Notes: generated by a model from the letters alone, not told the origin. A stretch of 64,000 nucleotides of DNA from Tenacibaculum sp. MAR_2009_124 (GCF_900105455.1 NZ_FNSF01000008.1:496001-560000); one strand, 5' to 3'. Counted from the stretch's first letter, positions 17,252 through 27,492 are shown. Translations and numbers: made by a program.

Positions 17252-18220
17252 ATGTCAGTAAAAATAAGCGCTGCAGACGTTAAAAAACTAAGAGAAACCA
17301 CTGGTGCTGGTATGATGGATTGTAAAAATGCATTGGTAGAAGCAGAAGGTGATTTCGATAAGGCTATTGAAATTTTACGTAAAAAAGGACAAAAAATCGC
17401 GGCTAAGAGAGCAGATCGTGAGTCTACTGAAGGTGTAGCTATCACTAAAATTAGTGAAGACAATACTTTTGGTGTTGCTATTGTATTAGCTTGTGAAACA
17501 GATTTCGTAGCGAAGAATGATTCATTCAAACAATTAGCTTCTAAATTTGTTGATGTTGCTTTCAACTGCAATACTAAAGAAGAATTTTTAGCTGCAGATT
17601 TTGATGGTGTTCCTGTATCAGAAAAATTAATCGAGCAAACTGGTGTTATCGGTGAAAAGATCGATATTACTTCTTTCGAAAGAATTGAAGCACCTTATGT
17701 AGGATCTTATACACACGTTGGTAAGATTGCTGCTATTGTTGGTTTAACAGAGGCTGTTGATAAAGCAGACGTATTAACTAAAGACTTAGCAATGCAAGCT
17801 GCATCGATGGGAGCAACCACATTATCTTACAAAGATTTTGATCCTGCTTATGTTGCTTCTGAAACTGAAGCTAGAATCGCTGCTATTGTAAAAGATAACG
17901 AAGAACTAGTTCGTTTAGGAAAAACTCTTAAAAACGTACCTAAATTCGTTTCTAGATTACAATTAACTGATGCGGCTATAGCAAATGCAGAGCAAGAAGT
18001 TAAAGATCAATTAAAAGCTGAAGGAAAGCCTGAACAAATTTGGGATAAAATTGTTCCTGGTAAAATTGAAAGATTTATTTCTGACAATACTACTTTAGAT
18101 CAAGAGCAAGCTTTATTAGATCAAAAATTTATAAAAGACGAAAAGAAAACTGTTGCTGAATATATTAAATCTTTCGGTAATGTTGAAGTTAAAACCTTCG
18201 CAAGAGTTACTTTAGGGTAA
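17252..18220 (+). CDS. tsf: Elongation factor Ts
   Basis: Nucleotide exchange factor for EF-Tu, 322 residues. The N-terminal domain ISAADVKKLRETTGAGMMDC and KNALVEAEGDFDKAIEILR is followed by ACETDFVAKND, the core contact with EF-Tu, and the two repeats of the dimerisation region. The C-terminus KTVAEYIKSFGNVEVKTFAR is usual. It lies downstream of rpsB, separated by an attenuator-like terminator. Confidence 0.97.
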   Translation: MSVKISAADVKKLRETTGAGMMDCKNALVEAEGDFDKAIEILRKKGQKIAAKRADRESTEGVAITKISEDNTFGVAIVLACETDFVAKNDSFKQLASKFVDVAFNCNTKEEFLAADFDGVPVSEKLIEQTGVIGEKIDITSFERIEAPYVGSYTHVGKIAAIVGLTEAVDKADVLTKDLAMQAASMGATTLSYKDFDPAYVASETEARIAAIVKDNEELVRLGKTLKNVPKFVSRLQLTDAAIANAEQEVKDQLKAEGKPEQIWDKIVPGKIERFISDNTTLDQEQALLDQKFIKDEKKTVAEYIKSFGNVEVKTFARVTLG

Positions 18221-18241
18221 TCTATATCTTTAAAATATTTT

Positions 18242-18271
18242 AAACCATCCTTTGTTAAGGATGGTTTTTTT
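18242..18271 (+). terminator. Terminator after tsf
   Basis: AAACCATCCTT (18242-18252), TGTT loop, AAGGATGGTTT (18257-18267), then TTTT: an 11-bp perfect stem ending the rpsB-tsf unit. Confidence 0.87.
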
Positions 18272-18305
18272 ATGCGCTTAAAAAACAATAATTAAAAAAA
18301 ATGAT

Positions 18306-18313
18306 TAATTTTG
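18306..18313 (+). promoter_or_regulatory. Putative -7 element for pyrH
   Basis: TAATTTTG followed by CGC matches TAnnTTTG and lies 19 bases before the pyrH ATG, giving a predicted leader of about 13 bases. The expected TTTG element upstream is not present. Confidence 0.45.
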
Positions 18314-18332
18314 CGCAACTTTCTATAAAATT

Positions 18333-19043
18333 ATGCAATACAAAAGAATTCTTTTAAAACTAAGCGGTGAAGCTTTAATGGGTGAAAAACAATATGGAAT
18401 TGATCCTAAAAGGCTTCAAGAATACGCCATTGAAATAAAACAAGTTATTGAACAAGACATTGAGGTAGCGATTGTTATCGGTGGTGGAAATATATTTAGA
18501 GGAGTCGCTGGTGCTAGCAACGGAATGGATCGAGTGCAAGGGGATCATATGGGCATGCTTGCCACATGTATTAATGGACTAGCATTACAAAGTGCTTTGG
18601 AAGACCAAGGAGTTCAAACCAGATTGCAAACTGCTATTGAAATAAAAGAAATAGCCGAACCTTATATAAAAAGAAGAGCGAATAGACATCTTGAAAAAGG
18701 AAGAGTAGTTATTTTTGGTGCTGGAACTGGTAATCCATATTTTACGACTGACACGGCTGCTGTTTTAAGAGCTATTGAAGTAAATGCCGACGCCATTTTA
18801 AAAGGAACTCGCGTTGATGGAATATACAACGAGGATCCCGAAAAAAATAAAAACGCTATTAAATTTAATAATATTACCTTTAAAGACGTTATTGAAAAAG
18901 GGTTAAAAGTAATGGATATGACTGCCTTTACTTTAAGTGAAGAAAACAAACTTCCTATTATTGTTTTTGATATGAACAAAAAAGGAAATTTATTAAAACT
19001 TGTTTCTGGTGAGCAAATTGGAACAGTTGTTGACAATAAATAA
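18333..19043 (+). CDS. pyrH: Uridylate kinase
   Basis: Phosphorylates UMP to UDP in pyrimidine nucleotide synthesis. The 236-residue protein shows KRILLKLSGEALMGE (phosphate-binding start), VIGGGNIFRG, DHMGMLATCINGLALQSAL, IFGAGTGNPYFTTDTAA and DGIYNEDP, all typical. It sits between tsf and frr, the common tsf-pyrH-frr order. Confidence 0.97.
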   Translation: MQYKRILLKLSGEALMGEKQYGIDPKRLQEYAIEIKQVIEQDIEVAIVIGGGNIFRGVAGASNGMDRVQGDHMGMLATCINGLALQSALEDQGVQTRLQTAIEIKEIAEPYIKRRANRHLEKGRVVIFGAGTGNPYFTTDTAAVLRAIEVNADAILKGTRVDGIYNEDPEKNKNAIKFNNITFKDVIEKGLKVMDMTAFTLSEENKLPIIVFDMNKKGNLLKLVSGEQIGTVVDNK

Positions 19044-19090
19044 AACATTAATCACCTCTTTGAAAAGAGAGGTTGCTAAATACTAACATA

Positions 19091-19645
19091 ATGAACGAAG
19101 AGATTAATTTTATCATAGATACAGCCAAGGAGGCCATGACTAAAGCTATTGATCATTTAGTAAAAGAATTAAGAAGTATTAGAGCTGGAAAAGCATCTCC
19201 TTCTATGCTTGCAAACGTTCAGGTTGATTATTATGGAGCTTCAACTCCTTTGGGTCAAGTAGCCAATGTAAACACTCCTGATGCACGTACAATTTCCATT
19301 CAACCATGGGAAAAAAACATGCTTCAAGCAATTGAAAAGGCCATTATGATCGCTAATTTAGGATTCAACCCAATGAATAATGGAGAAAATATCATTATAA
19401 ACGTTCCTCCGTTAACTGAAGAGAGACGTAGAGAATTAGCAAAACAAGCGAAAGCAGAAGCCGAACACGCTAAAGTTGGGATAAGAAACGCGCGAAAAGA
19501 AGCTAATAATGACATCAAAAAAACAGATGTTTCTGATGATATGAAAAAAAATGCAGAAGCCGATGTTCAAGTATTAACAGATCAATTCGTAAAGGATATA
19601 GAAGAGACACTTGCAGTTAAGGAAACTGAAATAATGACTGTTTAA
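19091..19645 (+). CDS. frr: Ribosome-recycling factor
   Basis: Splits post-termination ribosomes together with EF-G. The start at 19091 gives MNEEINFIIDTAKEAMTKAI and 184 residues, the normal length; an upstream ATG at 19073 adds six non-conserved residues. Motifs KELRSIRAGKASPSML, VDYYGASTPLGQVANV, RTISIQPWEKNML and PPLTEERRRELAKQ are diagnostic. Followed by a terminator. Confidence 0.97.
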   Translation: MNEEINFIIDTAKEAMTKAIDHLVKELRSIRAGKASPSMLANVQVDYYGASTPLGQVANVNTPDARTISIQPWEKNMLQAIEKAIMIANLGFNPMNNGENIIINVPPLTEERRRELAKQAKAEAEHAKVGIRNARKEANNDIKKTDVSDDMKKNAEADVQVLTDQFVKDIEETLAVKETEIMTV

Positions 19646-19670
19646 TTTCTCAATTATTCATACAAATTAT

Positions 19671-19697
19671 AAGAGTGTTTTTAAACACTCTTTTTTC
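19671..19697 (+). terminator. Terminator after frr
   Basis: AAGAGTGTTT (19671-19680) and AAACACTCTT (19683-19692) form a 10-bp stem followed by a T-rich run, ending the pyrH-frr unit. Confidence 0.82.
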
Positions 19698-19718
19698 TTT
19701 TTATTCCTCTCATTTAGC

Positions 19719-19726
19719 TACCTTTG
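19719..19726 (+). promoter_or_regulatory. Putative -7 element for the RND exporter gene
   Basis: TACCTTTG followed by CA is an excellent TAnnTTTG match, ending 15 bases before the ATG at 19742, so the leader would be only about 9 bases. The -33 position falls in the terminator T-run and lacks TTTG. Confidence 0.5.
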
Positions 19727-19741
19727 CAAAAATTTTTTTGA

Positions 19742-22108
19742 ATGACTTTTTGGACCAAGATCGCCGGGTTTATATTACGAAATCGTTATTTAGTACTAGT
19801 ACTCATTGCCATTATCACGGGGCTACTACTTACCCAAACAAAATACATGCGCTTTTCTTATACAGAAGCAAATCTGTTACCTAACGATCATGAGGCCAAC
19901 GTTCAATACGATAAATTCTTAGAAATTTTTGGAGAAGAAGGAAATCTTATCATCTTAGGAGTTAAAGATAGTACCATATTTACTCCAGAAAAATTCAAAG
20001 CTTGGAACTTACTTACTAAATCTTTCGATGAAGCATCTCAAGTAGATTTTACTGTTTCCATTTCTGATGTAAAAAAATTGAAGGCGAATCGAAAAGAACG
20101 AAAATTTGAAGTTGAACCTCTTTTCAATACCCCCCCTGAAACGAGCGAGGATATCGCTAAGATAAAAAAACAACTTTTTGAAGATTTACCATTCTACGAA
20201 AATCTTCTTTACAACGATAAAGGAGTTCTACAAACTGCTATCTATTTAAAAAAAGCGATAGTAAATACTCCAGAAAGAGCTGATTTTATTACAGAGATTT
20301 TAAAACCTCGTATAGAAGCGTTTGAAGAAGTTAATAATATTGATGTTAGGATATCAGGAATGCCTTATATAAGAACCTTAAACTCTCTGAATATAACCAA
20401 GGAGATGGGAATTTTTGTGATTGGTGCTTTATTAATAACTGCCATCATATTCTTTTTCTTTTTCAGATCATTTAGAGCAACATTTATTACTTTATTAGTT
20501 GTTGGTATTGGAGTCGTTTGGGCTTTTGGTTTTATTGGGCTTTTTAGATATGAAATCACTGTACTGTCTGCTTTAATTCCACCTTTAATTATTGTTATTG
20601 GTGTTCCTAATGCTGTCTTCCTCATTAATAAATACCAACAGGAAGTAAAAAAACATGGAAATCAGGCGAAATCCTTACAACGTGTCATTTCAAAAATTGG
20701 TAATGCCACCTTGATGACCAATATCACTACGGCCTCTGGGTTTGCTACTTTTGTATTTGTAAAGAGTCAACTTTTAAGAGAATTTGGGATTCTCGCCTCT
20801 GTCAATATCATAAGTATTTTTATACTTGCATTATTAATCATTCCGATTATATACAGTTTTATGCCTCTTCCCGAGAAAAAACACCTAAGCCACCTCGAAA
20901 AAAGATGGATGGAAGATGTTGTAAACTGGATGGAAAGAACCGTGAAAAAAAATCGTATCAGTATATATATCACTACAGTTGTTGTAATTATATTGAGTAT
21001 GATTGGTCTTTATCAAATTCGCGTTTCAGGTAGTCTAATTGAAGACATGCCAAAAGGCAAACAGTTTTATAAAGATATCAAATTTTTTGAAAGTGAGTTT
21101 GGCGGTATTATGCCTTTAGAGATTTTAGTGGATACTAAAAAAGACAAAGGAGTTATGAAACTATCAACATTAAAAAAGATAGAAAAACTTAACGAAACCA
21201 TTGAAACTTTCCCTGAACTATCTAAGCCAATTTCTGTCAATAATTTAGTTAAGTATTCCAAACAGGCATATTACAATGGAAATCCCAAATATTACCAGCT
21301 TCCTACAGGTCAAGAAAAAAGTTACATTCTTTCGTACACAAAAAATTCAGACAGTAACTCTGGTATGCTAAAGAACTTTGTCGATTCAACAGGTCGATAT
21401 GCTCGTATTACTACCTTTATGAAGGATATAGGTACAGATAAAATGGATATCATTCAAGAACGCCTTAATGCGGTTATAAAGAAAAATTTCCCTGATGAAC
21501 GTTTCAAAGTTTCTTTAACAGGAAAAGCTTTAGTTTTCTTGAAAGGAACTAACTACTTAATTAAAAACTTAGTCATTTCCTTATCATTAGCTATTGTTCT
21601 TATTTCTATCTTTATGGCTTGGATGTTCCGATCGCCACAAATGATTTTAATTTCATTAATCCCGAACATGCTACCTTTACTTATAACTGCTGGATTAATG
21701 GGCTTTTTCGATATTCCAATCAAGCCTTCGACAATTTTAGTTTTTAGTATTGCTTTCGGTATTTCCGTTGATGACACCATTCATTTCCTAGCCAAGTATC
21801 GACAAGAGCTACTAGCTAATAACTGGAAAATTAAACCAGCCGTTTATGCCGCCTTAAAGGAAACAGGTGTGAGTATGTTTTATACTTCCATTGTACTTTT
21901 CTTTGGATTCCTTGTATTTACAGTATCTAGTTTTGGAGGAACTATAGCTCTGGGAGGTTTGGTTTCCGTTACACTTTTATTAGCCATGGTCTCTAATTTA
22001 TTGTTACTTCCATCGCTACTTTTATCATTTGAGAAGAAAATAGCAAATAAAAAGGTACTTAAAGAAACAAACTTCAAAATACTTCCACCAAAAGAAGAAG
22101 ATAAATAA
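19742..22108 (+). CDS. RND/MMPL-family exporter (Patched-like)
   Basis: A 788-residue inner membrane protein of the RND superfamily, with two repeats each holding one N-terminal span, a large periplasmic loop and a group of five spans. The first span is YLVLVLIAIITGLLL; the soluble loop starts with SYTEANLLPNDHEANVQYDK. Intramembrane motifs include VIGVPNAVFLINKYQQEVKK and, in the second half, FSIAFGISVDDTIHFLAKYR, with the acidic residues expected of proton-driven members. No periplasmic adaptor or TolC gene is adjacent. Such Patched-like proteins often export lipids or hydrophobic compounds; the cargo is unknown. Confidence 0.88.
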   Translation: MTFWTKIAGFILRNRYLVLVLIAIITGLLLTQTKYMRFSYTEANLLPNDHEANVQYDKFLEIFGEEGNLIILGVKDSTIFTPEKFKAWNLLTKSFDEASQVDFTVSISDVKKLKANRKERKFEVEPLFNTPPETSEDIAKIKKQLFEDLPFYENLLYNDKGVLQTAIYLKKAIVNTPERADFITEILKPRIEAFEEVNNIDVRISGMPYIRTLNSLNITKEMGIFVIGALLITAIIFFFFFRSFRATFITLLVVGIGVVWAFGFIGLFRYEITVLSALIPPLIIVIGVPNAVFLINKYQQEVKKHGNQAKSLQRVISKIGNATLMTNITTASGFATFVFVKSQLLREFGILASVNIISIFILALLIIPIIYSFMPLPEKKHLSHLEKRWMEDVVNWMERTVKKNRISIYITTVVVIILSMIGLYQIRVSGSLIEDMPKGKQFYKDIKFFESEFGGIMPLEILVDTKKDKGVMKLSTLKKIEKLNETIETFPELSKPISVNNLVKYSKQAYYNGNPKYYQLPTGQEKSYILSYTKNSDSNSGMLKNFVDSTGRYARITTFMKDIGTDKMDIIQERLNAVIKKNFPDERFKVSLTGKALVFLKGTNYLIKNLVISLSLAIVLISIFMAWMFRSPQMILISLIPNMLPLLITAGLMGFFDIPIKPSTILVFSIAFGISVDDTIHFLAKYRQELLANNWKIKPAVYAALKETGVSMFYTSIVLFFGFLVFTVSSFGGTIALGGLVSVTLLLAMVSNLLLLPSLLLSFEKKIANKKVLKETNFKILPPKEEDK

Positions 22109-22470
22109 ATAACATCTTTGATTAGAGATATTGCTATGTTAACTAGAAAATAACAAAAAATAAGTTATGTTTCATTTTAAATTAAGAATAATTACGTAAA
22201 ACTTCTCGTTTATTTTTGTCAAAATCATCAAATAGTTGCTATTAAATTTAGAATACAAGCTACAATATTTCGGACCTGATTTTTGAGTAATTCGAAACAA
22301 AAAAAACACAAAGAACTTGGTTTCAAAAGATTAAGACTTCCCCTTTGGTTACAAGTGATATTACTACTTTGATTCCTTTACATATCACCATAAATCATTT
22401 TGTTAATTATATTGTTTAATTGCTTTTTATTTTGGAAATTTCCGCCCTGTATAATCAAATAACAGTAAAA
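22109..22470. other. Intergenic region upstream of the SusC-like gene
   Basis: 362 bases of A+T-rich DNA. No coding frame, tRNA or strong terminator was found. A T-rich stretch ending TTTATTTTGG near 22424-22433 is close to, but not a proper match for, a -7 element. It must carry the susC-like promoter and leader, but I cannot place them firmly. Confidence 0.4.
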
Positions 22471-25400
22471 ATGAGAACAAAAATGAAAAGGGTTTTTATA
22501 CTCTTACTAACATTTCTTGCGCAAATTTCATTCGCGCAGGAAAAAGTAATAACGGGTATTGTTTCTGACGAAACAGGGGGGTTACCTGGTGTTACTATTT
22601 TAAAGAAGGGAACCACTTCGGGGACGGAAACCGACTTTGATGGGAAATACTCATTAAAAGCGAAAAAGGGAGATGTTTTAGTATTTAGTTTCGTGGGGAT
22701 GAAAACTATTGAAAAAACAGTAGGTATTCAAAACACCATTAATATTTTAATGCAAAACGACAATCTTTTGGAAGAAGTTGTTGTTGTTGCTTATGGTCAA
22801 ACAACTAAAGAAAGTTTTACTGGATCTGCAAGTTTTATTAATTCTGAAGAACTGGCGACTAGGAATGTCACTTCTCCTATTGCAGCAATTGAAGGTAAAG
22901 CAACAGGAGTCCAATTCACTACAGGATCAGGAGGTCCTGGTTCTTCTCCTAATATTGTTATTAGGGGAGTTGGTACTTTACAGGGGAGTACAAATCCATT
23001 ATTTATTGTAGACGGGGTGCAATATGAAGGAGCTCTAAATACAATTAACCAAGAAGATATCGCTTCATTTACAGTTTTAAAAGATGCTGCTTCTACTTCT
23101 CTTTATGGATCGAGAGCTGCAAATGGGGTGGTAATCATTACAACTAAATCAGGTAAAAGAGGAGATATTAAAGTAAATGCTACTGCCCAGATAGGGGTTG
23201 TATCGAATGGAATTCCTTTTTACGACGAGGTTACTCCTGGACAATATTATGAAGTAATGTGGGAAGCTTTGAAGAATTCAACCGCTGGTGGTGGAGATCC
23301 TGCTTTCGCCTCTCAAAACATATATAATAGTTTAGGGTATAACCCTTTCAATGTGCCTAACGATCAAATTGTTGGACTTGATGGAAAAATAAACCCAAAT
23401 GCTCAGGTTATTTACAAAAGTTTAAACTGGTACGATGCCATGCAGCGTGACGGTATTAGAAAAAATTATAACGTGAACATATCAGGTGGTGGAGAAAAAA
23501 GTAAAGTGTATTTTTCAGCTTCTTATCTTAATGAAGAAAGTTATCTCGTAAAAAGTAAATTCGAGCGTTTAACTACTCGTGTTAACGGAGATTTCGAAGT
23601 AAATGATTGGATTAAAATGGGAGGTAGTGCCAATATTACTATAACCGAAGCGACTGCACCAAGTGCTGCTGGAGCTACTAGTATTGCAAACCCTTTCGGA
23701 TTTGCTAAAAACATCGGATCTATCTACCCTGTTTATGTAAACGATTTAAACGGAAACCTTGTTTTAGATGCTGCCGGGAATCCAGTTTTTGATAGTGGTG
23801 AAGGATTTTCTGAATACAATATTGGTTCAAGACCTGTTAGTCAAGGTAGACATGCTCTACAAGAATTACTACTTAATGATGAAAGGGATAATGACAACAC
23901 CTATGGTTTTAGATACTACGCAGACTTCCAAATCTTGGATGGATTAAATCTTAGACTTGATTATGGTAGAGATATTAATGAAGGCCTAGAAAAAGAATAT
24001 GAAAACAATATTATTGGTGATGCCCAACCAACTGGACGATACTCAGAAACTCGTTTTAGAAGAGAAGTTGAAAACTTTACTCAAAGGCTAACCTATAATA
24101 AAAGCTTTAACGATGTTCATAATTTTGACTTAACATTAGGGCATGAAAGTTTCGACAGAACCTTTTCTTCCCTGGATGCATTGGCTACAGAACAGGTTGC
24201 TGAAGGAATTTTCGAATTTGATAACTTCTCTAGCCCAACTAGAATTAACGGTTCTACAACGAGTAAAACCCTGGAAGGATACTTCTTTAGAGCGAACTAC
24301 AATTATGATAGTAAATATTACATAAGCGCCTCTGTAAGAAGAGATGGTTCTTCAGTTTTTAGTAAAGATTCTAGATGGGGTACATTTTATTCGATTGGAG
24401 GTTCTTGGAGAATTGACCAAGAAAACTTTATGAAAAACGTATCATTTATCGATAACTTAAAACTTAGAGCTTCTTATGGTGAAGTTGGAAACGATAATTT
24501 AAACGACTTTTTCTTATCACAGGCAAGATACTCTTTAACCTCAAACGCAGGTCAACCAGCAATATGGTGGTCTGACTTAGGTAATAAAGATCTATTATGG
24601 GAAACTATCGAAAACTTTGATGTAGCTCTTGAATTTACATTATTTGATCGTTTCTTAGATGGAAGTGTAGAATATTACAAACGAAATTCTACAGATTTAC
24701 TTTTTGAACTTCCTTTAGGCCTAAGTAATGGTTTTGACCAATTTGTTACCAATATTGGAGATATGAGTAACTCAGGTATTGAAGTTGGATTGACTGCACA
24801 TTTATTCAGAAATGATAATTTCAAATGGGATTTAGGTATTCAAGCTTCTACTTTTAAGAATGAAATTACTAATATCCCTAACCCTTTCATTAGTAACTCT
24901 AAGAGATGGGAAGTAGGTAGATCGAGGTTTGACTTCTATTTATTGCATTCTGCTGGAGTCGACTCAGATAATGGTGACGCATTGTATTATATGTACGAGC
25001 TTGATAATGACGGAAATAGCATTCCTGTTTTAGATGCAGATGGGAATCAAGAAACTACAAATGATTGGACTGAAACTGAAAGAGCTTACACAGGAGATAC
25101 AACAGTTCCTGATGTATTAGGTTCAGTTTCTAACAATTTCACATACAAAGGTTTTGGCTTAGATATATTATTTACATATGGTATCGGAGGAAAAGTTCTA
25201 GACAATGCCTATTCTGCTATGATGCATACAGGTAATTTTGGAAGTTCTTATCACCCAGATATTTTAAATGCTTGGCGTCAACCAGGAGACATCACAGATG
25301 TTCCTAGGTTAGAAAGTGGAAGTACTACTCAAGTTAGGAGGCAATCATCAAGGTTTTTAACAGATGCTTCTTTCTTAAGTTTGAGAAATGTGAATTTTAG

Positions 25401-25593
25401 TTATACATTTAACAATGAACTTACTGATAAGTTAGGAATTGACAACTTAAGACTTTCTTTATCAGGAGAAAACTTATACCTTAATACTGCTAGATCAGGA
25501 TTGAATCCTCAATTTAGCTTAGCTGGTACTTCAGAAGGAAATTCATTTAATCCATCTCGAATTATTTCATTTGGTGTAAACCTAGCTTTTTAG
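22471..25593 (+). CDS. SusC/RagA-family TonB-linked outer membrane transporter
   Basis: A 1040-residue TonB-dependent importer of the outer membrane that pairs with the SusD-like lipoprotein. I start at 22471 (or 22483), giving a signal peptide ending ISFAQ; a TTG start further upstream is unlikely. Order: signal, carboxypeptidase-regulatory-like beta domain (about residues 25-95, VITGIVSDETGGLPGVTIL), TonB-box-like EEVVVVAYG, plug domain with NIVIRGVGTLQG and NPLFIVDGVQY, then the 22-strand barrel ending in phenylalanine. No glycosidase or peptidase gene neighbours it, so the imported ligand is unknown. Confidence 0.95.
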   Translation: MRTKMKRVFILLLTFLAQISFAQEKVITGIVSDETGGLPGVTILKKGTTSGTETDFDGKYSLKAKKGDVLVFSFVGMKTIEKTVGIQNTINILMQNDNLLEEVVVVAYGQTTKESFTGSASFINSEELATRNVTSPIAAIEGKATGVQFTTGSGGPGSSPNIVIRGVGTLQGSTNPLFIVDGVQYEGALNTINQEDIASFTVLKDAASTSLYGSRAANGVVIITTKSGKRGDIKVNATAQIGVVSNGIPFYDEVTPGQYYEVMWEALKNSTAGGGDPAFASQNIYNSLGYNPFNVPNDQIVGLDGKINPNAQVIYKSLNWYDAMQRDGIRKNYNVNISGGGEKSKVYFSASYLNEESYLVKSKFERLTTRVNGDFEVNDWIKMGGSANITITEATAPSAAGATSIANPFGFAKNIGSIYPVYVNDLNGNLVLDAAGNPVFDSGEGFSEYNIGSRPVSQGRHALQELLLNDERDNDNTYGFRYYADFQILDGLNLRLDYGRDINEGLEKEYENNIIGDAQPTGRYSETRFRREVENFTQRLTYNKSFNDVHNFDLTLGHESFDRTFSSLDALATEQVAEGIFEFDNFSSPTRINGSTTSKTLEGYFFRANYNYDSKYYISASVRRDGSSVFSKDSRWGTFYSIGGSWRIDQENFMKNVSFIDNLKLRASYGEVGNDNLNDFFLSQARYSLTSNAGQPAIWWSDLGNKDLLWETIENFDVALEFTLFDRFLDGSVEYYKRNSTDLLFELPLGLSNGFDQFVTNIGDMSNSGIEVGLTAHLFRNDNFKWDLGIQASTFKNEITNIPNPFISNSKRWEVGRSRFDFYLLHSAGVDSDNGDALYYMYELDNDGNSIPVLDADGNQETTNDWTETERAYTGDTTVPDVLGSVSNNFTYKGFGLDILFTYGIGGKVLDNAYSAMMHTGNFGSSYHPDILNAWRQPGDITDVPRLESGSTTQVRRQSSRFLTDASFLSLRNVNFSYTFNNELTDKLGIDNLRLSLSGENLYLNTARSGLNPQFSLAGTSEGNSFNPSRIISFGVNLAF

Positions 25594-25615
25594 TAAAAAA
25601 TAAAACATATTTAAA

Positions 25616-27256
25616 ATGTTATTAAAAATAAAAAACATCTTACTTGTAATTTTGGCTGTTACGGTAACTTCATGTTCAGAAGATTTTCTAGACACCAAGC
25701 CAACGGATGCTATTTCGGCTGCAGATGCCTTAGCAACCGCTGAAAACATGTCATTAATTATTAATGGTATGCACAGGTCATTATTTACTCAATCTCAAAC
25801 TATTTTACCAGGTGGAACTGGAAGTACACAGAGAGCAGGAGAGCATTATTGGGTTCCTATGGGCGATAACATTGCTGGGGGCCTTTTACATAGTGCTAAT
25901 GCAAACAATTTAGGTTGGAGAAACGAAATGCAATGGGTTTCCCATACATTACCAACTTCTTTAACTGTAAGAGTTTTCTGGTATCATAGATATAATATCA
26001 TTGCCAACGCAAACAGTATTATTAATAAAATTAATGAAGGAAGTTTAACTTTAGATGCTCGTTTAAAGGAGATTTTAGCTCAAGCCTATACTTATAGAGC
26101 ATATGCATATATGTCTTTAGTACAGCACTATGCAAAAGGTTATTTAATAGGTAACCCTAATACCGATCCAGGGGTTCCTTTATTATTTTCAACTGAAGCA
26201 CCATTTACAAGTTCTCCAAGATCAACTGTTCAAGAAGTTTATAATCAAATATTTGATGATTTAGAAGCCGCTATTACTACTTTTAATGGTGCCTCTGCTA
26301 GATCGGATAAATCTCAATTGAATGTAAATGTTGCACATGGTTTAAAAGCAAGGGCTGCATTAAATTCTGGAGATTGGGATAAGGCTATTCAAGCCGCTAC
26401 TGCAGCCAGGAATGGCTACCCATTAATGAGTGAAGCTGCATGGAAATCAGGATTTAACACTGTTGCCCTAGATGAGGTTATTTGGGGTAGTGTAGTAATT
26501 GATACTGAAACTACTTTCTTCCGTTCGTACTTTTATTTAATGTCTAATACTTTTAATGGAAGTCAAGTAAGAAATAACCCAAAATTTGCAGATAGAAGGT
26601 TAGTAGATGCTATTCCTAATACTGATTATAGAAAAGATGCTTTCTTAAACGATGCTCCTAACTCAAACACTTCTGCTGCCAATGGTCAAGGTGGATGGGC
26701 TAACAATGTAAACCCATTGTATACTACAGAAGCTGAATTTGATGCTGCCATTTCTGATTTATCAAGTACATGGGGATGGACTTCAAGACATAATACTCAT
26801 CCTTATATGCATGTAAAGATGCGTCAAAAAACACCGGGTGGAATTTTACCAGATGATATCATTTACATGAGAACATCTGAAATGTATTTAATTGAAGCAG
26901 AAGCTAAAGCCATGAAGAACGATGTTCCAGGTGCCCAAGCGTCATTATTACCATTAGCTAGCGCAAGAGATAATGCTTATGATGGATCGGCTTTTAATAC
27001 ACAAGAAACGTTTTTAGAGCATATCAAATTCCAAAGAGGAGTTGAGTTATGGGGAGAAGGTTTCTTATATGTTGACAAAATCCGTTGGGATGATGGTATT
27101 GACCATGGAGCAAATGGAGGTTCAGGTGCGTCTGAGATTTTGTACCAAGATGCTTATGTTCAAGATAGACCTTCGGTAAACGATGCATGGATTTTTAAAA
27201 TTCCACAAGCAGAAATAGATGCTAATCCAAATCTTACACCTGATGATCAAAATTAA
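25616..27256 (+). CDS. SusD/RagB-family nutrient-binding lipoprotein
   Basis: Surface lipoprotein that caps the SusC-like channel and binds the substrate. The 546-residue product has a lipobox (VTVTSC, Cys20) followed by SEDFLDTKPT, the classic SusD opening. The TPR-rich core contains KARAALNSGDWDKAIQAATA, and the C-terminal part has YMRTSEMYLIEAEAKAM and FQRGVELWGEGF. It starts 22 bases after the SusC-like stop, so they form one operon, ending in the terminator at 27293. Confidence 0.95.
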   Translation: MLLKIKNILLVILAVTVTSCSEDFLDTKPTDAISAADALATAENMSLIINGMHRSLFTQSQTILPGGTGSTQRAGEHYWVPMGDNIAGGLLHSANANNLGWRNEMQWVSHTLPTSLTVRVFWYHRYNIIANANSIINKINEGSLTLDARLKEILAQAYTYRAYAYMSLVQHYAKGYLIGNPNTDPGVPLLFSTEAPFTSSPRSTVQEVYNQIFDDLEAAITTFNGASARSDKSQLNVNVAHGLKARAALNSGDWDKAIQAATAARNGYPLMSEAAWKSGFNTVALDEVIWGSVVIDTETTFFRSYFYLMSNTFNGSQVRNNPKFADRRLVDAIPNTDYRKDAFLNDAPNSNTSAANGQGGWANNVNPLYTTEAEFDAAISDLSSTWGWTSRHNTHPYMHVKMRQKTPGGILPDDIIYMRTSEMYLIEAEAKAMKNDVPGAQASLLPLASARDNAYDGSAFNTQETFLEHIKFQRGVELWGEGFLYVDKIRWDDGIDHGANGGSGASEILYQDAYVQDRPSVNDAWIFKIPQAEIDANPNLTPDDQN

Positions 27257-27292
27257 TTTTAAAAGAAATTAATAATTTATTTATCTCATAAG

Positions 27293-27321
27293 AAATCGCC
27301 TAAATTTTATTTAGGCGATTT
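27293..27321 (+). terminator. Terminator of the SusC/SusD operon
   Basis: AAATCGCCTAAA (27293-27304), five-base loop, TTTAGGCGATTT (27310-27321), then T-rich sequence: a perfect 12-bp stem. Confidence 0.87.
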
Positions 27322-27432
27322 TCTTTTCTGGTTTTATTATTATAAATACATAAAAAATATTTACCCTTTTCTAGAACGAATAACCAACATCTCTTTTATA
27401 AAAACTTCATAGCTCAAATAACCATTTGTTCA

Positions 27433-27463
27433 TTTGTGAATTAGACTCAAAAAAGTATCTTTG
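27433..27463 (+). promoter_or_regulatory. Promoter of asnS
   Basis: TTTG (27433-27436), exactly 19 bases, TATCTTTG (27456-27463): a full match to the Bacteroidota housekeeping promoter, 29 bases before the asnS ATG. Confidence 0.8.
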
Positions 27464-27492
27464 CGTATTTTGATCAAAGAATATAGAAAATA

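Noticed and set aside
22109..22470. Hidden small gene or ncRNA upstream of the SusC-like gene
   Set aside because: No open frame with a plausible start, no stable long-range pairing and no terminator were found.
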